Positions 1 through 8,774 of a stretch of DNA of 64,000 bases are shown piece by piece; position 1 is the first letter of the stretch; each line of letters starts with the position of its first letter. The notes under the pieces were generated by a model. That model made no database searches and was not told where the DNA came from. It was given only the letters and a program-made list of their open reading frames with translations. Origin of the DNA: DATKWD01 sp035529695 (GTDB taxonomy: Bacteria; Actinomycetota; Acidimicrobiia; Acidimicrobiales; Salinilacustritrichaceae); NCBI GenBank assembly GCA_035529695.1, contig DATKWD010000092.1, positions 62,001-126,000 of the forward strand, given 5' to 3'. A program made the translations under genes and the position numbers.

Positions 1-98
1 TCGAGTCAGTCAAGACGTTCCGTTTCGCGTCGAAGATGGTCTGAGAACGGGGCAAACCTACCGACCGATGGCGAGACACCGGGAGCCGACGTGCGACC

Positions 99-1538
99 AT
101 GGCAACGATGAACGGCCCTCCTGAAGCCGAGGCCGTCGTGGTCGGCGCTGGGCCCAACGGCCTCGCTGCGGCGATCACGATCGCCCAGGCCGGTCTCCGC
201 GTGCACGTGATCGAGGCGGCCGACACGGTCGGCGGGGGCACACGGACCGCCGAACTCACCTTGCCGGGCGTCCAACACGACGTCTGTTCGGGGTTCCACC
301 CCTTCGGCGTCGCGTCGCGCTTCTTCGCGTCGCTGCCGCTCCACGAGCACGGGCTCGAGTGGGTGTGGCCCGAGGTCACGCTCGCTCATCCGCTCGATGG
401 GGGCCGCATCGGTCTCATGCACCAGTCGATCACCGACACCGCGGCAGGGATGGGTCACGACGGTGATCGATGGGTGTCGACCTTCGGGCCGCTGGCCGAC
501 CGTTTCCACGCGTTGTCGTCGGACGTGCTCCGCCCGATCGTCCGCTGGCCGAACCATCCGATCATCCTCGCCCGGTTCGGCCGCCGCGCCGCGCTGTCAG
601 CGTCGTCATTGGCCGGCCGCTTTCGCAGCGACGAGACTCGCGCGCTGTGGGCCGGTGTCGCGGCCCACGTGTTCAGGCCCCTCGGTCGGCCCTTCACTGC
701 CGCGGCCGGTGCCATGCTCACCGCCGCCGGTCATGCGGTGGGATGGCCGGTCGCCGCGGGTGGCTCGCAACGGATCGCCGACGCCATGGCTTCGTTGCTC
801 GTCGAGCTGGGTGGGACGATCGAGACGGGCCGCCGTGTCGGTTCGCTCGACGAACTGGGCGACCCTCGCGTGGTGTTGCTCGACACCTCCCCGTCGGCGG
901 CGGTCGGGCTGATCGGCGACCGGTTGCCGAGCGGTGCGAAGAAGTCGTTCCGGAAGTTCAAGCACGGTCCGGCCGCGTTCAAGGTCGACCTGGCCGTCGA
1001 GGGCGGCTTGCCCTGGACGCGAGCCGAGGCCCGCCGCGCCGGGACGGTCCATCTCGGCGGCACGCTCGAGGAGATCTGCGCCGCCGAGCACGACATCCAC
1101 CGGGGCGACATGCCGCGCCGACCCTTCGTGTTGGTGGGCCAGCAGTCGGTGTGCGACCCGAGCCGAGCCGCCGGTGACGTGCACCCGATCTGGGCGTACG
1201 CTCACGTGCCGGCTGGCTACGACGTCGACGTCACCGACACGATCATCGGTCAGATCGAGCGTTTTGCACCGGGCACCCGCGACCGGATCGTCGGTCGGCA
1301 CACGATGACCCCGGCCGATCTCGAGGCGGGGAACCCGAACTACGTCGGGGGCGACATCGCCGGCGGGGCCAACTCACTCGGCCAGCTCGTGTTTCGTCCT
1401 CGCCGCGGACTCAATCCGTACGCGACCGGGGTCGACGGCGTCTATCTGTGTAGCGCGTCGACGCCACCCGGCGGCGGCGTGCACGGCATGTGCGGTGCAC
1501 TGGCAGCAGCCGCAGCCCTCGATCATCTGGGCGTCTGA
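99..1538 (+). CDS. FAD-dependent oxidoreductase, phytoene-desaturase (CrtI/PYROXD2-like) type
   Basis: Predicted flavin-dependent oxidoreductase of the CrtI/amine-oxidase superfamily, 479 aa, close to the usual family length. The Rossmann FAD motif VVVGAGPNGLAAA starts near residue 13 and is followed by the acidic end of beta-2 (VIEAADTVGGGTRT, residues 37-50). The C-terminus has the second FAD-contact block, YLCSASTPPGGGVHGMCG. The substrate cannot be read from sequence; carotenoid-like polyenes and other hydrophobic molecules are typical for the family. The ATG at 99 is used; a second in-frame ATG three codons later (108) is equally possible. It is monocistronic and convergent with the next gene, with two 49-bp repeats between them. 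Confidence 0.8.
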   Translation: MATMNGPPEAEAVVVGAGPNGLAAAITIAQAGLRVHVIEAADTVGGGTRTAELTLPGVQHDVCSGFHPFGVASRFFASLPLHEHGLEWVWPEVTLAHPLDGGRIGLMHQSITDTAAGMGHDGDRWVSTFGPLADRFHALSSDVLRPIVRWPNHPIILARFGRRAALSASSLAGRFRSDETRALWAGVAAHVFRPLGRPFTAAAGAMLTAAGHAVGWPVAAGGSQRIADAMASLLVELGGTIETGRRVGSLDELGDPRVVLLDTSPSAAVGLIGDRLPSGAKKSFRKFKHGPAAFKVDLAVEGGLPWTRAEARRAGTVHLGGTLEEICAAEHDIHRGDMPRRPFVLVGQQSVCDPSRAAGDVHPIWAYAHVPAGYDVDVTDTIIGQIERFAPGTRDRIVGRHTMTPADLEAGNPNYVGGDIAGGANSLGQLVFRPRRGLNPYATGVDGVYLCSASTPPGGGVHGMCGALAAAAALDHLGV

Positions 1539-1555
1539 GCAAAGCCAAGCCCGCC

Positions 1556-1604
1556 GATCTTCGTTGTTCTCCGGCCACTATGTGGTCATAGAGCAACAAG
1601 GATC
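1556..1604. repeat. 49-bp palindromic intergenic repeat, copy 1
   Basis: One of seven copies of a GATC-to-GATC imperfect palindrome of exactly 49 bp. The left arm begins GATCTTCGTTGTTCT, the centre is CCACTATGTGG, and the right arm ends GAGCAACAAGGATC. It starts 17 bp after the stop codon of the preceding gene and is in tandem with copy 2, separated by 12 bp. Confidence 0.9.
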
Positions 1605-1616
1605 CGGGTGCCCGCT

Positions 1617-1665
1617 GATCTTCGTTGCTCTTTCGCCACTATGTGGTCGGAGGACAACAAGGATC
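1617..1665. repeat. 49-bp palindromic intergenic repeat, copy 2
   Basis: Second copy, same length and GATC borders. The left arm is GATCTTCGTTGCTCT and the centre CCACTATGTGG; the right arm (AGGACAACAAGGATC) is the most diverged part. It ends 4 bp before the stop codon of the minus-strand gene at 1670. Only here are two copies found side by side, one for each convergent gene. Confidence 0.9.
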
Positions 1666-1669
1666 CGGC

Positions 1670-3196
1670 TCAGGTGCTGAGGCGGGTGAGGAGGTTCCTC
1701 GTGATCTGTTCGACCTCGGGGCTCCGTCCGTCGAGTCCGTGGGCCCAGTCGGTGCTTCCTGATGTCACCACGGTGCCCCCGCCGGCCGAGGTGTAGGTAC
1801 CCAGTACGGCATGACCGTGGGCGAGGCGCTGGGCGGTCTCGTCCGATCGTTGGCCGAAGACACGGGCTGCGATGAACTCGAGCTCGGACGGCTCGTCGGG
1901 ACCCGGGGGACGCGCCGCGGTGGTGCGGGTGAAGTGAGCTGCCGGTGCGGTGCCGAGGATCTCGAAGTCGAGCGGCGTGCCATCGGATCCGGTCGGAAAC
2001 GGGAGCCCGTCGACGTAGGTGAAGTCGCAGCCGTCGCACTCGTAGCCGACCGTGGTCGAGGCGGCGCCCAGCAGGTCGCCGTAGTCGATGCCTGTGCCGT
2101 CGAACAGCCAGTGGTCGGCCCGGTGGATCGTGTAGCCGCCGGACCCGCGCGTGGCTCGCTTGCCGATTCGGTGGTAGCCGCCACGGGCGAAGCTGACGCC
2201 GGTCATGAGGTTCTCGGGCCGGCCGATCAGGTGATCGGACCAGATGCTGGTGAGCTCGCCGATGCGGCCGGTGTCGTAGACCGGGTCCTGTTTGAGCTGG
2301 CCCTTGTATCCGACCATCGTCGCGGCCGGCCCGGCATCGGTGTGGTCCTCCATCCGGACCTGCCAGAAGGCTGTGTTTCCCGAGAGGAACGCAGCGTTGC
2401 CACCTCGGGCGATGAAGCCCTCGACGGTGTCACGCATCGGCCCCGACCAGTACTCGTCATGGCCGACCGAGAGGAGGAGCCGGTATGAGTCGTCGCCGTG
2501 GTCGGCCAGGAGGCCGGGGTGGTCCTCGAGATCCGCGTTGGTGACGACGTCGACGGCAAACCCCTCGCGCTCGGCCCAAGCGAGGAACGGCTGCTCCCAG
2601 TCGGGCCAGCCGGCCGAGCCGGCATACGGCGAGAGATGGTGCTGGCGGATGTAGCCGACGTGGGCGTTCATGTCGGGATCGGGTGGGTTGGTCGTGCTGA
2701 CCCGGCGCCCGGCGCCGGCGGGTTTGTGCAAGTAGCCGGGGGACATCGGCCGTTCGAGCGAGACCGCCGTTCCGCCCGTGTAGAGGTTGCGACCGCCGAA
2801 GTCGTTGTAGGCATGCCAGGTGTTGGTCGCGAGGGCGAGCAGGATCTTCGTCGTCGGCGCACCGACCGTCGGTCGCACGACGAAGAACGCCCGGTTCTGC
2901 CGCTGCTTGCCGTCGACCTCGGCGGTCAACAGGACCTCGTGGTAGCCCGACTGCCAATCGCCGACCTCGACCGAGGTCGCGACCGGCCATCCGCAGCCGT
3001 CGGCATGGGCGTTGTTCGGCACCGGGTGATCGCCCGCAGCGACCGTGGCGGAGTGGAGCACGGTGCGGCGAAGCCCGACATGGGCCACCTCGACCTCGAC
3101 ATCTGCATCGTCAGGCGATGACAGGTGCAGGCCGACCCGACCCCCCGGTTCGACCGATGGTGGCCAGCAGTACCCCTGCACGGTGCGGAACGCCAT
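1670..3196 (-). CDS. N,N-dimethylformamidase beta-subunit-like protein
   Basis: 508-aa protein resembling the large-subunit domain of N,N-dimethylformamidase, an amidohydrolase family. Recognisable blocks are ATNTWHAYNDFGGRNLY around residues 122-138, LLSVGHDEYWS in the middle, and FLSGNTAFWQVR. The C-terminal half carries the WAHGLDG segment common in these proteins. No small-subunit gene lies beside it, so true formamide hydrolysis is uncertain. The ATG at 3196 is supported by a TAGGTT -10 hexamer (3205-3210 on the complement) 8 nt upstream, consistent with a leaderless transcript. The 3' end abuts repeat copy 2. Confidence 0.7.
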   Translation of the reverse strand: MAFRTVQGYCWPPSVEPGGRVGLHLSSPDDADVEVEVAHVGLRRTVLHSATVAAGDHPVPNNAHADGCGWPVATSVEVGDWQSGYHEVLLTAEVDGKQRQNRAFFVVRPTVGAPTTKILLALATNTWHAYNDFGGRNLYTGGTAVSLERPMSPGYLHKPAGAGRRVSTTNPPDPDMNAHVGYIRQHHLSPYAGSAGWPDWEQPFLAWAEREGFAVDVVTNADLEDHPGLLADHGDDSYRLLLSVGHDEYWSGPMRDTVEGFIARGGNAAFLSGNTAFWQVRMEDHTDAGPAATMVGYKGQLKQDPVYDTGRIGELTSIWSDHLIGRPENLMTGVSFARGGYHRIGKRATRGSGGYTIHRADHWLFDGTGIDYGDLLGAASTTVGYECDGCDFTYVDGLPFPTGSDGTPLDFEILGTAPAAHFTRTTAARPPGPDEPSELEFIAARVFGQRSDETAQRLAHGHAVLGTYTSAGGGTVVTSGSTDWAHGLDGRSPEVEQITRNLLTRLST

Positions 3197-3221
3197 GGCG
3201 GGCGAACCTACCCGGATACGG

Positions 3222-4058
3222 TCAGACGCAGGTGTTGGCGAAGTCTCCGACCCCGCCGATCGAGGTCTCGATCACGTCGCCGGGAGCGAGGAACATGAGC
3301 TTCGAAGCGCCGACACCGTCGGGTGTGCCGGTGAAGATGAGGTCGCCGGTGTGCAGCGTCAGGATCGACGACAGGTACTCGACCAGCGTCGGCACGTCGA
3401 AGATGAGGCTCGCCGTGCTCGACGACTGACGGACCTGACCGTTCACCCTGCATTCGATCGAGATCGCGTTCGGATCATCGAACAGATCGGTTGACACGAG
3501 GACAGGCCCGACGGGGCCGTAGGTGTCGCGCGACTTTCCGAGGTCGAAGTGCGGAGGCTTCGCTGCGAACTGGAGCGCACGGTCGGAGATGTCCTGCCCG
3601 CCGGTGACGCCGGCGATGTGGTCCCAGGCATCGGCGGCAAGGATGTCGCGGCCGCCGTCGCCGATCACCACCACGACCTCGGCCTCGTAGTCCGCCGCTT
3701 CGGAGTCGAGCACCACGTCGGCATCTGCGCCGACGATGCAACTCGGGAATTTGGTGAACACGAGCGGGACCTCGGGCAACTCCATCGACGACTCGGCGGC
3801 GTGATCGGCGTAGTTGAGGCCGATGGCGAACACGCTGCGAGGTGATGGGACGGGTGAGCCCAACTCGACGTCGGCCACCGATCCGGTCGGATCCATGTCG
3901 CCGAGTCCGGCGGCCACGGCGTGGAGCTCGGCATGGGCCATGAGCGCCGCCATCGGATCCGAGGTGAGCGACCCCCCGCTGGAGGTCTCGAGGTCGTAGT
4001 AGTGCTCGCCCTCGACGAGAGCAGCACGTCCGGCGACGTTGGCAAGTCGGAAACTCAT
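3222..4058 (-). CDS. Fumarylacetoacetate hydrolase (FAH) family protein
   Basis: 278-aa FAH-fold enzyme. The family hydrolyses or isomerises acylpyruvates produced by meta-cleavage of catechols (HpaG/MhpD-like chemistry). Seen: the conserved FAIGLNYADHAAES, the metal-binding YEAEVVVVIGDGG, and the C-terminal TGDLIFTGTPDGVG. The frame stays open upstream to 4193, but the ATG at 4058 is chosen because AGGAG lies 5-9 nt before it and the family begins with a short MSFRLANV-type N-terminus. It is 28 bp downstream of the TetR gene on the same strand, so the two are probably cotranscribed. Confidence 0.85.
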   Translation of the reverse strand: MSFRLANVAGRAALVEGEHYYDLETSSGGSLTSDPMAALMAHAELHAVAAGLGDMDPTGSVADVELGSPVPSPRSVFAIGLNYADHAAESSMELPEVPLVFTKFPSCIVGADADVVLDSEAADYEAEVVVVIGDGGRDILAADAWDHIAGVTGGQDISDRALQFAAKPPHFDLGKSRDTYGPVGPVLVSTDLFDDPNAISIECRVNGQVRQSSSTASLIFDVPTLVEYLSSILTLHTGDLIFTGTPDGVGASKLMFLAPGDVIETSIGGVGDFANTCV

Positions 4059-4086
4059 CGGAACTCCTGGGTCAGGGGGTGCGGGT

Positions 4087-4731
4087 TCAGGGGTGGGTGG
4101 GAAGAAACATCGCGACGAGCGCGTCGGCGTGGGCGGCCACGATGCAGGCGTCGGTCGGTTCGATGCCGAAGAGCATCCGTGCCTCGGGGGCATTGGCGTT
4201 CAGCAGCGCCGACGCACCGATCAGGAGGTGGTAGACGAGTTCGCGGGGGACCGGGGCCGCTCCTCCGACGGCCACGACCTCGTCCCACACCTCGAGCAAC
4301 GGACCCGCACGCCACCGGAGGTGGGTCTCGACGAGCCATTCGAGGCGGTCGCTCGACGAGGTCGCCTCGTGGATCATGATCCGGTTGAGCTCGGGACGGA
4401 TGGCGGCGAACTCGACGAGCGCACGGATCACCGCTGCGAACTGGTCGCGTGGCGGGGCGCCCGCGAGGAGAGGGATCAGTTCGTCGAACTCGGACAGCAG
4501 GCGCTCGATGGTGGCCTTCCACAGGTCTTCCTTCGACGCGAAGTGATAGTTGATCTGGGGTTGATGTGCTCCAGCGCGTCGGGCGATGGCACGCGTCGAG
4601 GCGCCGTCGAAGCCCGAGGCCGCGAACTCGACGAGCGCGGCATCGATGAGCCGGTCACGGAGTTCGTGCGTGGCGCGGTCGCGCTGCCCAGCCGGGACCT
4701 CGGTCGCCGCCGCTGGAGTTGACAAGCTCAT
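4087..4731 (-). CDS. TetR/AcrR-family transcriptional regulator
   Basis: 214 aa. The N-terminal helix-turn-helix is clear (residues about 25-70: RLIDAALVEFAASGFDGAST, then INYHFASKEDLW). The C-terminal ligand domain is variable and its effector cannot be read. It is divergent from the VOC/hydroxylase genes and upstream of the FAH gene, so it very likely represses this catabolic cluster. A leaderless -10 (TACGAT, 4741-4746 on the complement) sits 9 nt before its ATG and inside the operator-like dyad at 4735-4759, which suggests autoregulation. Confidence 0.88.
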   Translation of the reverse strand: MSLSTPAAATEVPAGQRDRATHELRDRLIDAALVEFAASGFDGASTRAIARRAGAHQPQINYHFASKEDLWKATIERLLSEFDELIPLLAGAPPRDQFAAVIRALVEFAAIRPELNRIMIHEATSSSDRLEWLVETHLRWRAGPLLEVWDEVVAVGGAAPVPRELVYHLLIGASALLNANAPEARMLFGIEPTDACIVAAHADALVAMFLPTHP

Positions 4732-4734
4732 GAT

Positions 4735-4759
4735 CGAATGATCGTATGCTTATCACTCG
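4735..4759. promoter_or_regulatory. Operator-like dyad between TetR gene and catabolic genes
   Basis: Inverted repeat CGAATGAT-N9-ATCACTCG, 8-bp arms with one mismatch, in the 53-bp divergent interval. It covers the TetR gene's own -10 and lies just upstream of a possible -10 (TATTGT, 4761-4766) for the VOC gene. This is the size and place expected of a TetR-family operator. Binding is inferred. Confidence 0.5.
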
Positions 4760-4784
4760 ATATTGTAAAGACTCGGAGCCCCCC

Positions 4785-5327
4785 ATGACCGACACGACCG
4801 AACCGATCATCAAGCCCGCGAAACTCGCCCACATCGTACTTCGGACCGCCGACAAGCAGCGGCTCATCGACTGGTGGACCACGGTGTTCGGCATGGAGCT
4901 GCAACACGATGCCGGCATGCTGGCCTTCCTCACCTACGACGACGAGCACCACCGGTTGGCCGTGGTCGAGATGCCGGCGATGCACGAGAACAAGCGCACC
5001 AGCGTGGGTCTCGAACACGTCGCCTTCACCTACGACACCTTCGACGACCTGATGGCGACCTATGAGCGGCTGAAGGCCCAGGGCATCACACCTGTCGCCC
5101 CGATCAACCACGGGATGACCCTGTCGCTCTACTACGCCGATCCCGACGGCAACCAGGTCGAGCTCCAGATCGACACGGCCACCGTCGACGAGGCGAACGC
5201 ATTCATGCACAGCGACGTGTTCGCGGCCAACCCGATCGGCGTCGTCTTCGATCCCGACGACCTGGTCGCCCGTCGCAAGGCCGGCGAGTCCGTCGAGTCG
5301 CTGGTCAGCTACATCCCGAAGTCCTGA
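4785..5327 (+). CDS. VOC-family protein, extradiol dioxygenase-like
   Basis: 180-aa vicinal-oxygen-chelate protein. The metal triad of type I extradiol dioxygenases is recognisable: His16 (LAHIVLR), His78 (GLEHVAF) and Glu127 (NQVELQID). Its placement just before an aromatic hydroxylase suggests a catechol-type ring-cleavage step, although one-domain VOC proteins also include isomerases and lyases. The ATG at 4785 is preferred over one at 4746 because GGAG lies 7-10 nt upstream and the extra 13 residues are not family-like. The next gene starts 4 bp after its stop, so they form an operon. Confidence 0.8.
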   Translation: MTDTTEPIIKPAKLAHIVLRTADKQRLIDWWTTVFGMELQHDAGMLAFLTYDDEHHRLAVVEMPAMHENKRTSVGLEHVAFTYDTFDDLMATYERLKAQGITPVAPINHGMTLSLYYADPDGNQVELQIDTATVDEANAFMHSDVFAANPIGVVFDPDDLVARRKAGESVESLVSYIPKS

Positions 5328-5331
5328 CGCC

Positions 5332-6780
5332 ATGGCACTCGATTGCGACGTCGTCGCCGTCGGCTGCGGACCCGTCGGGGTCATGGCTGCGCTGCGATGC
5401 GCGCAGCAGGGGCTCAGCGTGATCTCGGTCGACCGCTCGACCGAGATCTACCCGCACCCGCGTGCGATCGGCATGGACGACGAGATCCAGCGTGTCTTCC
5501 AGGCCGCCGGCCTGCTCGACCGCCTCGACGAGGTGTCGTCGCCGGTCGACGGAGCCGAGTTCGTCGATGTCGACGGCAATCGCCTCGTCGGGCTCGACCT
5601 CCCGCCCGGCCTGCGGGGCGCTCTTGGTCTGCCTCCCATCGTCATGTTCGAACAGCCGTTGGTCGAGGGGTTCCTCCGCCGTGCGGCACTCGATGCCGGT
5701 GTCGACATGCGGCTCGGGGTCGAGGCGACCGCGGTCGAGCCTGACGAGCCGGCGATCACGATTCGCGACGTGGGGGGAGGCGACGAGACCACGCTGCGGT
5801 CGAAGTGGGTCATTGCCGCCGATGGCGCGTCGAGCACCGTGCGCCGCCTCATCGGGATCGACGTCGTCGACCAGGGCTTCGATCAGCAGTGGCTCGTCGT
5901 CGATGCCACTGCGCTCGTCGACGACTTCGAGTTCCCTCACATCCCCACCCAGGTCTGCAGTCCCGAGCGGGTCGTGACCTTGATCCCCGGTCACGAGACT
6001 CGTCGGCGCTGGGAGTTCCAGCTCCACGACGACGAGACCCGCGCCGAGTTCGAGGCTCCCGAGCGCATCGCCGCACTGTTGGCGCCGTGGGGAGGCCCCG
6101 ACCAGCTCAGGCTCGACCGCACCGCGGTCTACCGCTTCCACGCCCTGGTCGCCGAACGGTTCCGCGCCGGCAACGTCTTCCTCGCCGGCGACGCCGCCCA
6201 CCAGATGCCGCCGTTCAACGGACAGGGCATGTGCTCGGGAATCCGAGACGCGCAGAACCTGGCCTGGCGGCTTGCCATGGTCGACCGCGGCTTGGCCGGC
6301 GAAGCGTTGCTCGACGGCTACGACACCGAGCGGCGTCCGCACTCGGCGCGGCAGGTCGAGCACTCGGCGGACGCCGGCAAACTCATCGATGCGCTGGCAG
6401 CGGGCGTCGACGTGGACACGGCGGCGGGCTACGGCGGCGGTCGCGAGTTCCCGCACCTCGAAGCGGGGTTGCTCGACGGCGATCATCCCGCTGTCGGGCG
6501 GCAACTTCCCCAACCGGTCATCGCCGGCGCACCCTTCGACGATCTGCTCGGCGACCACTTCACCCTGCTGTGCCGAGTGGCCCTCGACCCGGCGGTCGAA
6601 CACTGGTGGGCTGATCGGGGTGCGCAGACGGTTGTCGTCGACGATCGTCTGTTCGGCGAGCTGATCGACGAGGCCACCACGGTGATCGTGCGACCCGATC
6701 GTTACGTGGCTGCGGTCACCGACGACCTCGCCGCCACGACCTCCCGGCTCGCCGCTCACCTGGGCGTGCCGTTCCCATGA
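5332..6780 (+). CDS. FAD-dependent aromatic hydroxylase, MhpA-like
   Basis: 482-aa class A flavoprotein monooxygenase, resembling 3-(3-hydroxyphenyl)propionate hydroxylase. It would use NAD(P)H and O2 to hydroxylate a phenolic ring to a catechol. Seen: the FAD-binding VAVGCGPVGVMAAL near residue 8, PHPRAIGMDDE around residue 43, the DG motif AADGASSTVRR, and the flavin-ribityl motif GDAAHQMPPFNGQGMCSG. It sits between the VOC protein and the AhpD-like protein on the same strand. The exact substrate is not readable. Confidence 0.85.
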   Translation: MALDCDVVAVGCGPVGVMAALRCAQQGLSVISVDRSTEIYPHPRAIGMDDEIQRVFQAAGLLDRLDEVSSPVDGAEFVDVDGNRLVGLDLPPGLRGALGLPPIVMFEQPLVEGFLRRAALDAGVDMRLGVEATAVEPDEPAITIRDVGGGDETTLRSKWVIAADGASSTVRRLIGIDVVDQGFDQQWLVVDATALVDDFEFPHIPTQVCSPERVVTLIPGHETRRRWEFQLHDDETRAEFEAPERIAALLAPWGGPDQLRLDRTAVYRFHALVAERFRAGNVFLAGDAAHQMPPFNGQGMCSGIRDAQNLAWRLAMVDRGLAGEALLDGYDTERRPHSARQVEHSADAGKLIDALAAGVDVDTAAGYGGGREFPHLEAGLLDGDHPAVGRQLPQPVIAGAPFDDLLGDHFTLLCRVALDPAVEHWWADRGAQTVVVDDRLFGELIDEATTVIVRPDRYVAAVTDDLAATTSRLAAHLGVPFP

Positions 6781-6790
6781 TCGGAGCCCG

Positions 6791-7342
6791 ATGACCGCCT
6801 TCCACAGTCGCCAGCAGTGGGATCTCGACGCGTGGCCCGAGATGTACGCAACGCTCAAGGAGCTCCAGGCGGTGGTGTTCCTCAGCCCGCCCGGCATCGA
6901 GACGAACATGATGGTCTTCACCGTCGCCAGCCTCACCGCCGGGTGTCGACACTGCCAGGCCCACGGGGCCTACGGCCTCGATCGGCTCGGGCTTCCGCTC
7001 GACAAGATCCAGGCGCTCTGGCGGTTCGAGCAGTCCGATCTCTTCGACGACCGTGAGCGTGCCGCCCTACGGTTCGCCGTCGCTGCAGGGTCGAGCCCGA
7101 ACAGCGTCGGCCCCGAGCATCATGCGGGCATCCGTGAGCATTTCGCCGACGAGGAGGCCCGCACGCTCCTCGGTGTCGTGTCGGTGGCGGCGTTCATGAA
7201 TCGCTACAACGATTCGCTGGCCACGGTCACCGACGAGGAGTCGAGCGAGTGGGCTGCCGAACACCTCGGACCGCTCGGCTGGGACATCGGCAAGCACGTC
7301 GGCGAGGTCGCGGAACAGCGCAAGGGACCGCCCGGAGGCTGA
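6791..7342 (+). CDS. Carboxymuconolactone decarboxylase/AhpD-like protein
   Basis: 183-aa alpha-helical protein of the CMD/AhpD superfamily. The AhpD-type redox motif is present as Cys52-x-x-Cys55 followed by His58 (GCRHCQAHG), which favours a peroxidase or thiol-redox role over lactone decarboxylation. It starts 10 bp after the hydroxylase stop and ends the aromatic cluster. Its job could be to protect the oxygenases from peroxide or to act on a pathway intermediate; context does not decide. Confidence 0.75.
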   Translation: MTAFHSRQQWDLDAWPEMYATLKELQAVVFLSPPGIETNMMVFTVASLTAGCRHCQAHGAYGLDRLGLPLDKIQALWRFEQSDLFDDRERAALRFAVAAGSSPNSVGPEHHAGIREHFADEEARTLLGVVSVAAFMNRYNDSLATVTDEESSEWAAEHLGPLGWDIGKHVGEVAEQRKGPPGG

Positions 7343-7372
7343 TCTGCGGCGTGGGTCGGGCATCATCGTGTG

Positions 7373-8725
7373 ATGGAACCGGTCGTCGCCGCGCTGCTCG
7401 ACGAGTTGCCGGCCGAGTCGGTGGTCGTCGATCCCGACGTCGCCGATCAGTATCGGTTCGATCGAGCGCTCACCATCCACCCCGGTGTGCCATCGGTCGT
7501 GGTGAGGCCAGCTTCGACCGACGAGGTCGCCACCACGGTGCGCCTCGCCGACCGCTTCGGCGTCGGCGTCGTCACCCGTGGCGCCGGCACGGGGCTGTCG
7601 GGCGGCTCGGCGGCCGTCGATGGCACGATCACCCTCTCGATGGATCGGATGCGTTCGGTGTCGATCGATCGCGCCGCCATGACCGCCACCGTGCAACCCG
7701 GCGTTCTCAACGTCGAGGTCAAGCAGGCGGCCAGAGCAGACGGGCTCTGGTACCCGCCCGATCCGTCGTCGTTCGAGATCTGCAGCATCGGCGGCAACCT
7801 GGCCACGAACGCCGGTGGGCTGTGCTGCGTGAAGTACGGCGTCACGACCGACTACGTGCTCGGCCTCGAGGTGGTGCTGGCCGATGGGACCGTCGTCCGA
7901 CTCGGGGGTTCGACCATCAAGGACGTCGCCGGCCTCGACCTGAAGCGGCTGTTCGTCGGGTCCGAGGGGACCCTTGGTGTCATCACCGCAGCGACGCTTC
8001 AGCTCCGCCCGATCCCTCCGACGCCGTCGACGGTGGTGGCCACCTTCGACGACCCAGTGGCCGCGGGTCGTACCGTTTCGGAGGTGATGGGGGCGACCCG
8101 ACCGGCGACCCTCGAGTTGATGGACCGGGCTTCGGTGGCTGCGGTCGAGTCGGTGAAGCCGATGGGGCTCGACCCGGGCATCGGCGCACTGCTGCTCGGG
8201 CAGTCGGACTCGGGTGCCGACGTCACCGATCACATCGCCGAGATCGCGACGGGTCACGGCGCGACGTACGTCGCCCTGACCGACGACGCCGACGAGGGTG
8301 AGATGCTCATGGCGGCGCGTCGCATGGCGATTCCGTGCATGGAACGACTCGGCAGCGTCCTGATCGAGGACGTCGGCGTGCCGATTCCGCGGATCGCCGA
8401 CCTCCTCGTCGCGGTCGAGGGCGTCGCGGAACGAAACGACACTCGCATCCCGGTCATCGGCCATGCGGGTGACGGGAACTTCCACCCGCTCGTGACCTAC
8501 GACGCGTCGGATCCCGAGGCCACCCGTCGGGCCGAGACCGCGTTCGGCGAGGTCATGGACGCGGCGCTCGAACTCGGCGGCACCATCACCGGCGAGCACG
8601 GGGTCGGCTCGCTCAAGGCTCGCCACCTCGCGCAGCAGCTCGGACCCGACGTCATGGCGTTGGCGGGCCGGGTGAAGCAGGCGCTCGACCCGAAGGGCAC
8701 GTTCAACCCAGGCAAGTGGATCTGA
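7373..8725 (+). CDS. FAD-linked 2-hydroxyacid oxidase, GlcD-like
   Basis: 450-aa flavoprotein of the PCMH/VAO fold, resembling glycolate oxidase subunit GlcD or D-lactate dehydrogenase. Seen: the FAD-binding TRGAGTGLSGGSAAVDGTI in the first 90 residues, the SIGGNLATNAGG segment, HAGDGNFHP, and the C-terminal GEHGVGSLK with LDPKGTFNPGKW. It oxidises a D-2-hydroxyacid to the 2-oxoacid and passes electrons to the respiratory chain or another acceptor. A GTG three bases earlier (7370) is an alternative start. No GlcE/GlcF partner is adjacent. Confidence 0.85.
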   Translation: MEPVVAALLDELPAESVVVDPDVADQYRFDRALTIHPGVPSVVVRPASTDEVATTVRLADRFGVGVVTRGAGTGLSGGSAAVDGTITLSMDRMRSVSIDRAAMTATVQPGVLNVEVKQAARADGLWYPPDPSSFEICSIGGNLATNAGGLCCVKYGVTTDYVLGLEVVLADGTVVRLGGSTIKDVAGLDLKRLFVGSEGTLGVITAATLQLRPIPPTPSTVVATFDDPVAAGRTVSEVMGATRPATLELMDRASVAAVESVKPMGLDPGIGALLLGQSDSGADVTDHIAEIATGHGATYVALTDDADEGEMLMAARRMAIPCMERLGSVLIEDVGVPIPRIADLLVAVEGVAERNDTRIPVIGHAGDGNFHPLVTYDASDPEATRRAETAFGEVMDAALELGGTITGEHGVGSLKARHLAQQLGPDVMALAGRVKQALDPKGTFNPGKWI

Positions 8726-8774
8726 GCCTCGTGGCTGAGCGATCGCCGTCGAACCCGACCTAGGGTGGCCGGCG

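Noticed and set aside
5305..6936. Long antisense ORF opposite the MhpA-like hydroxylase
   Set aside because: It is a high-GC shadow frame: no domain is recognisable, and the plus-strand protein has all flavoprotein motifs.
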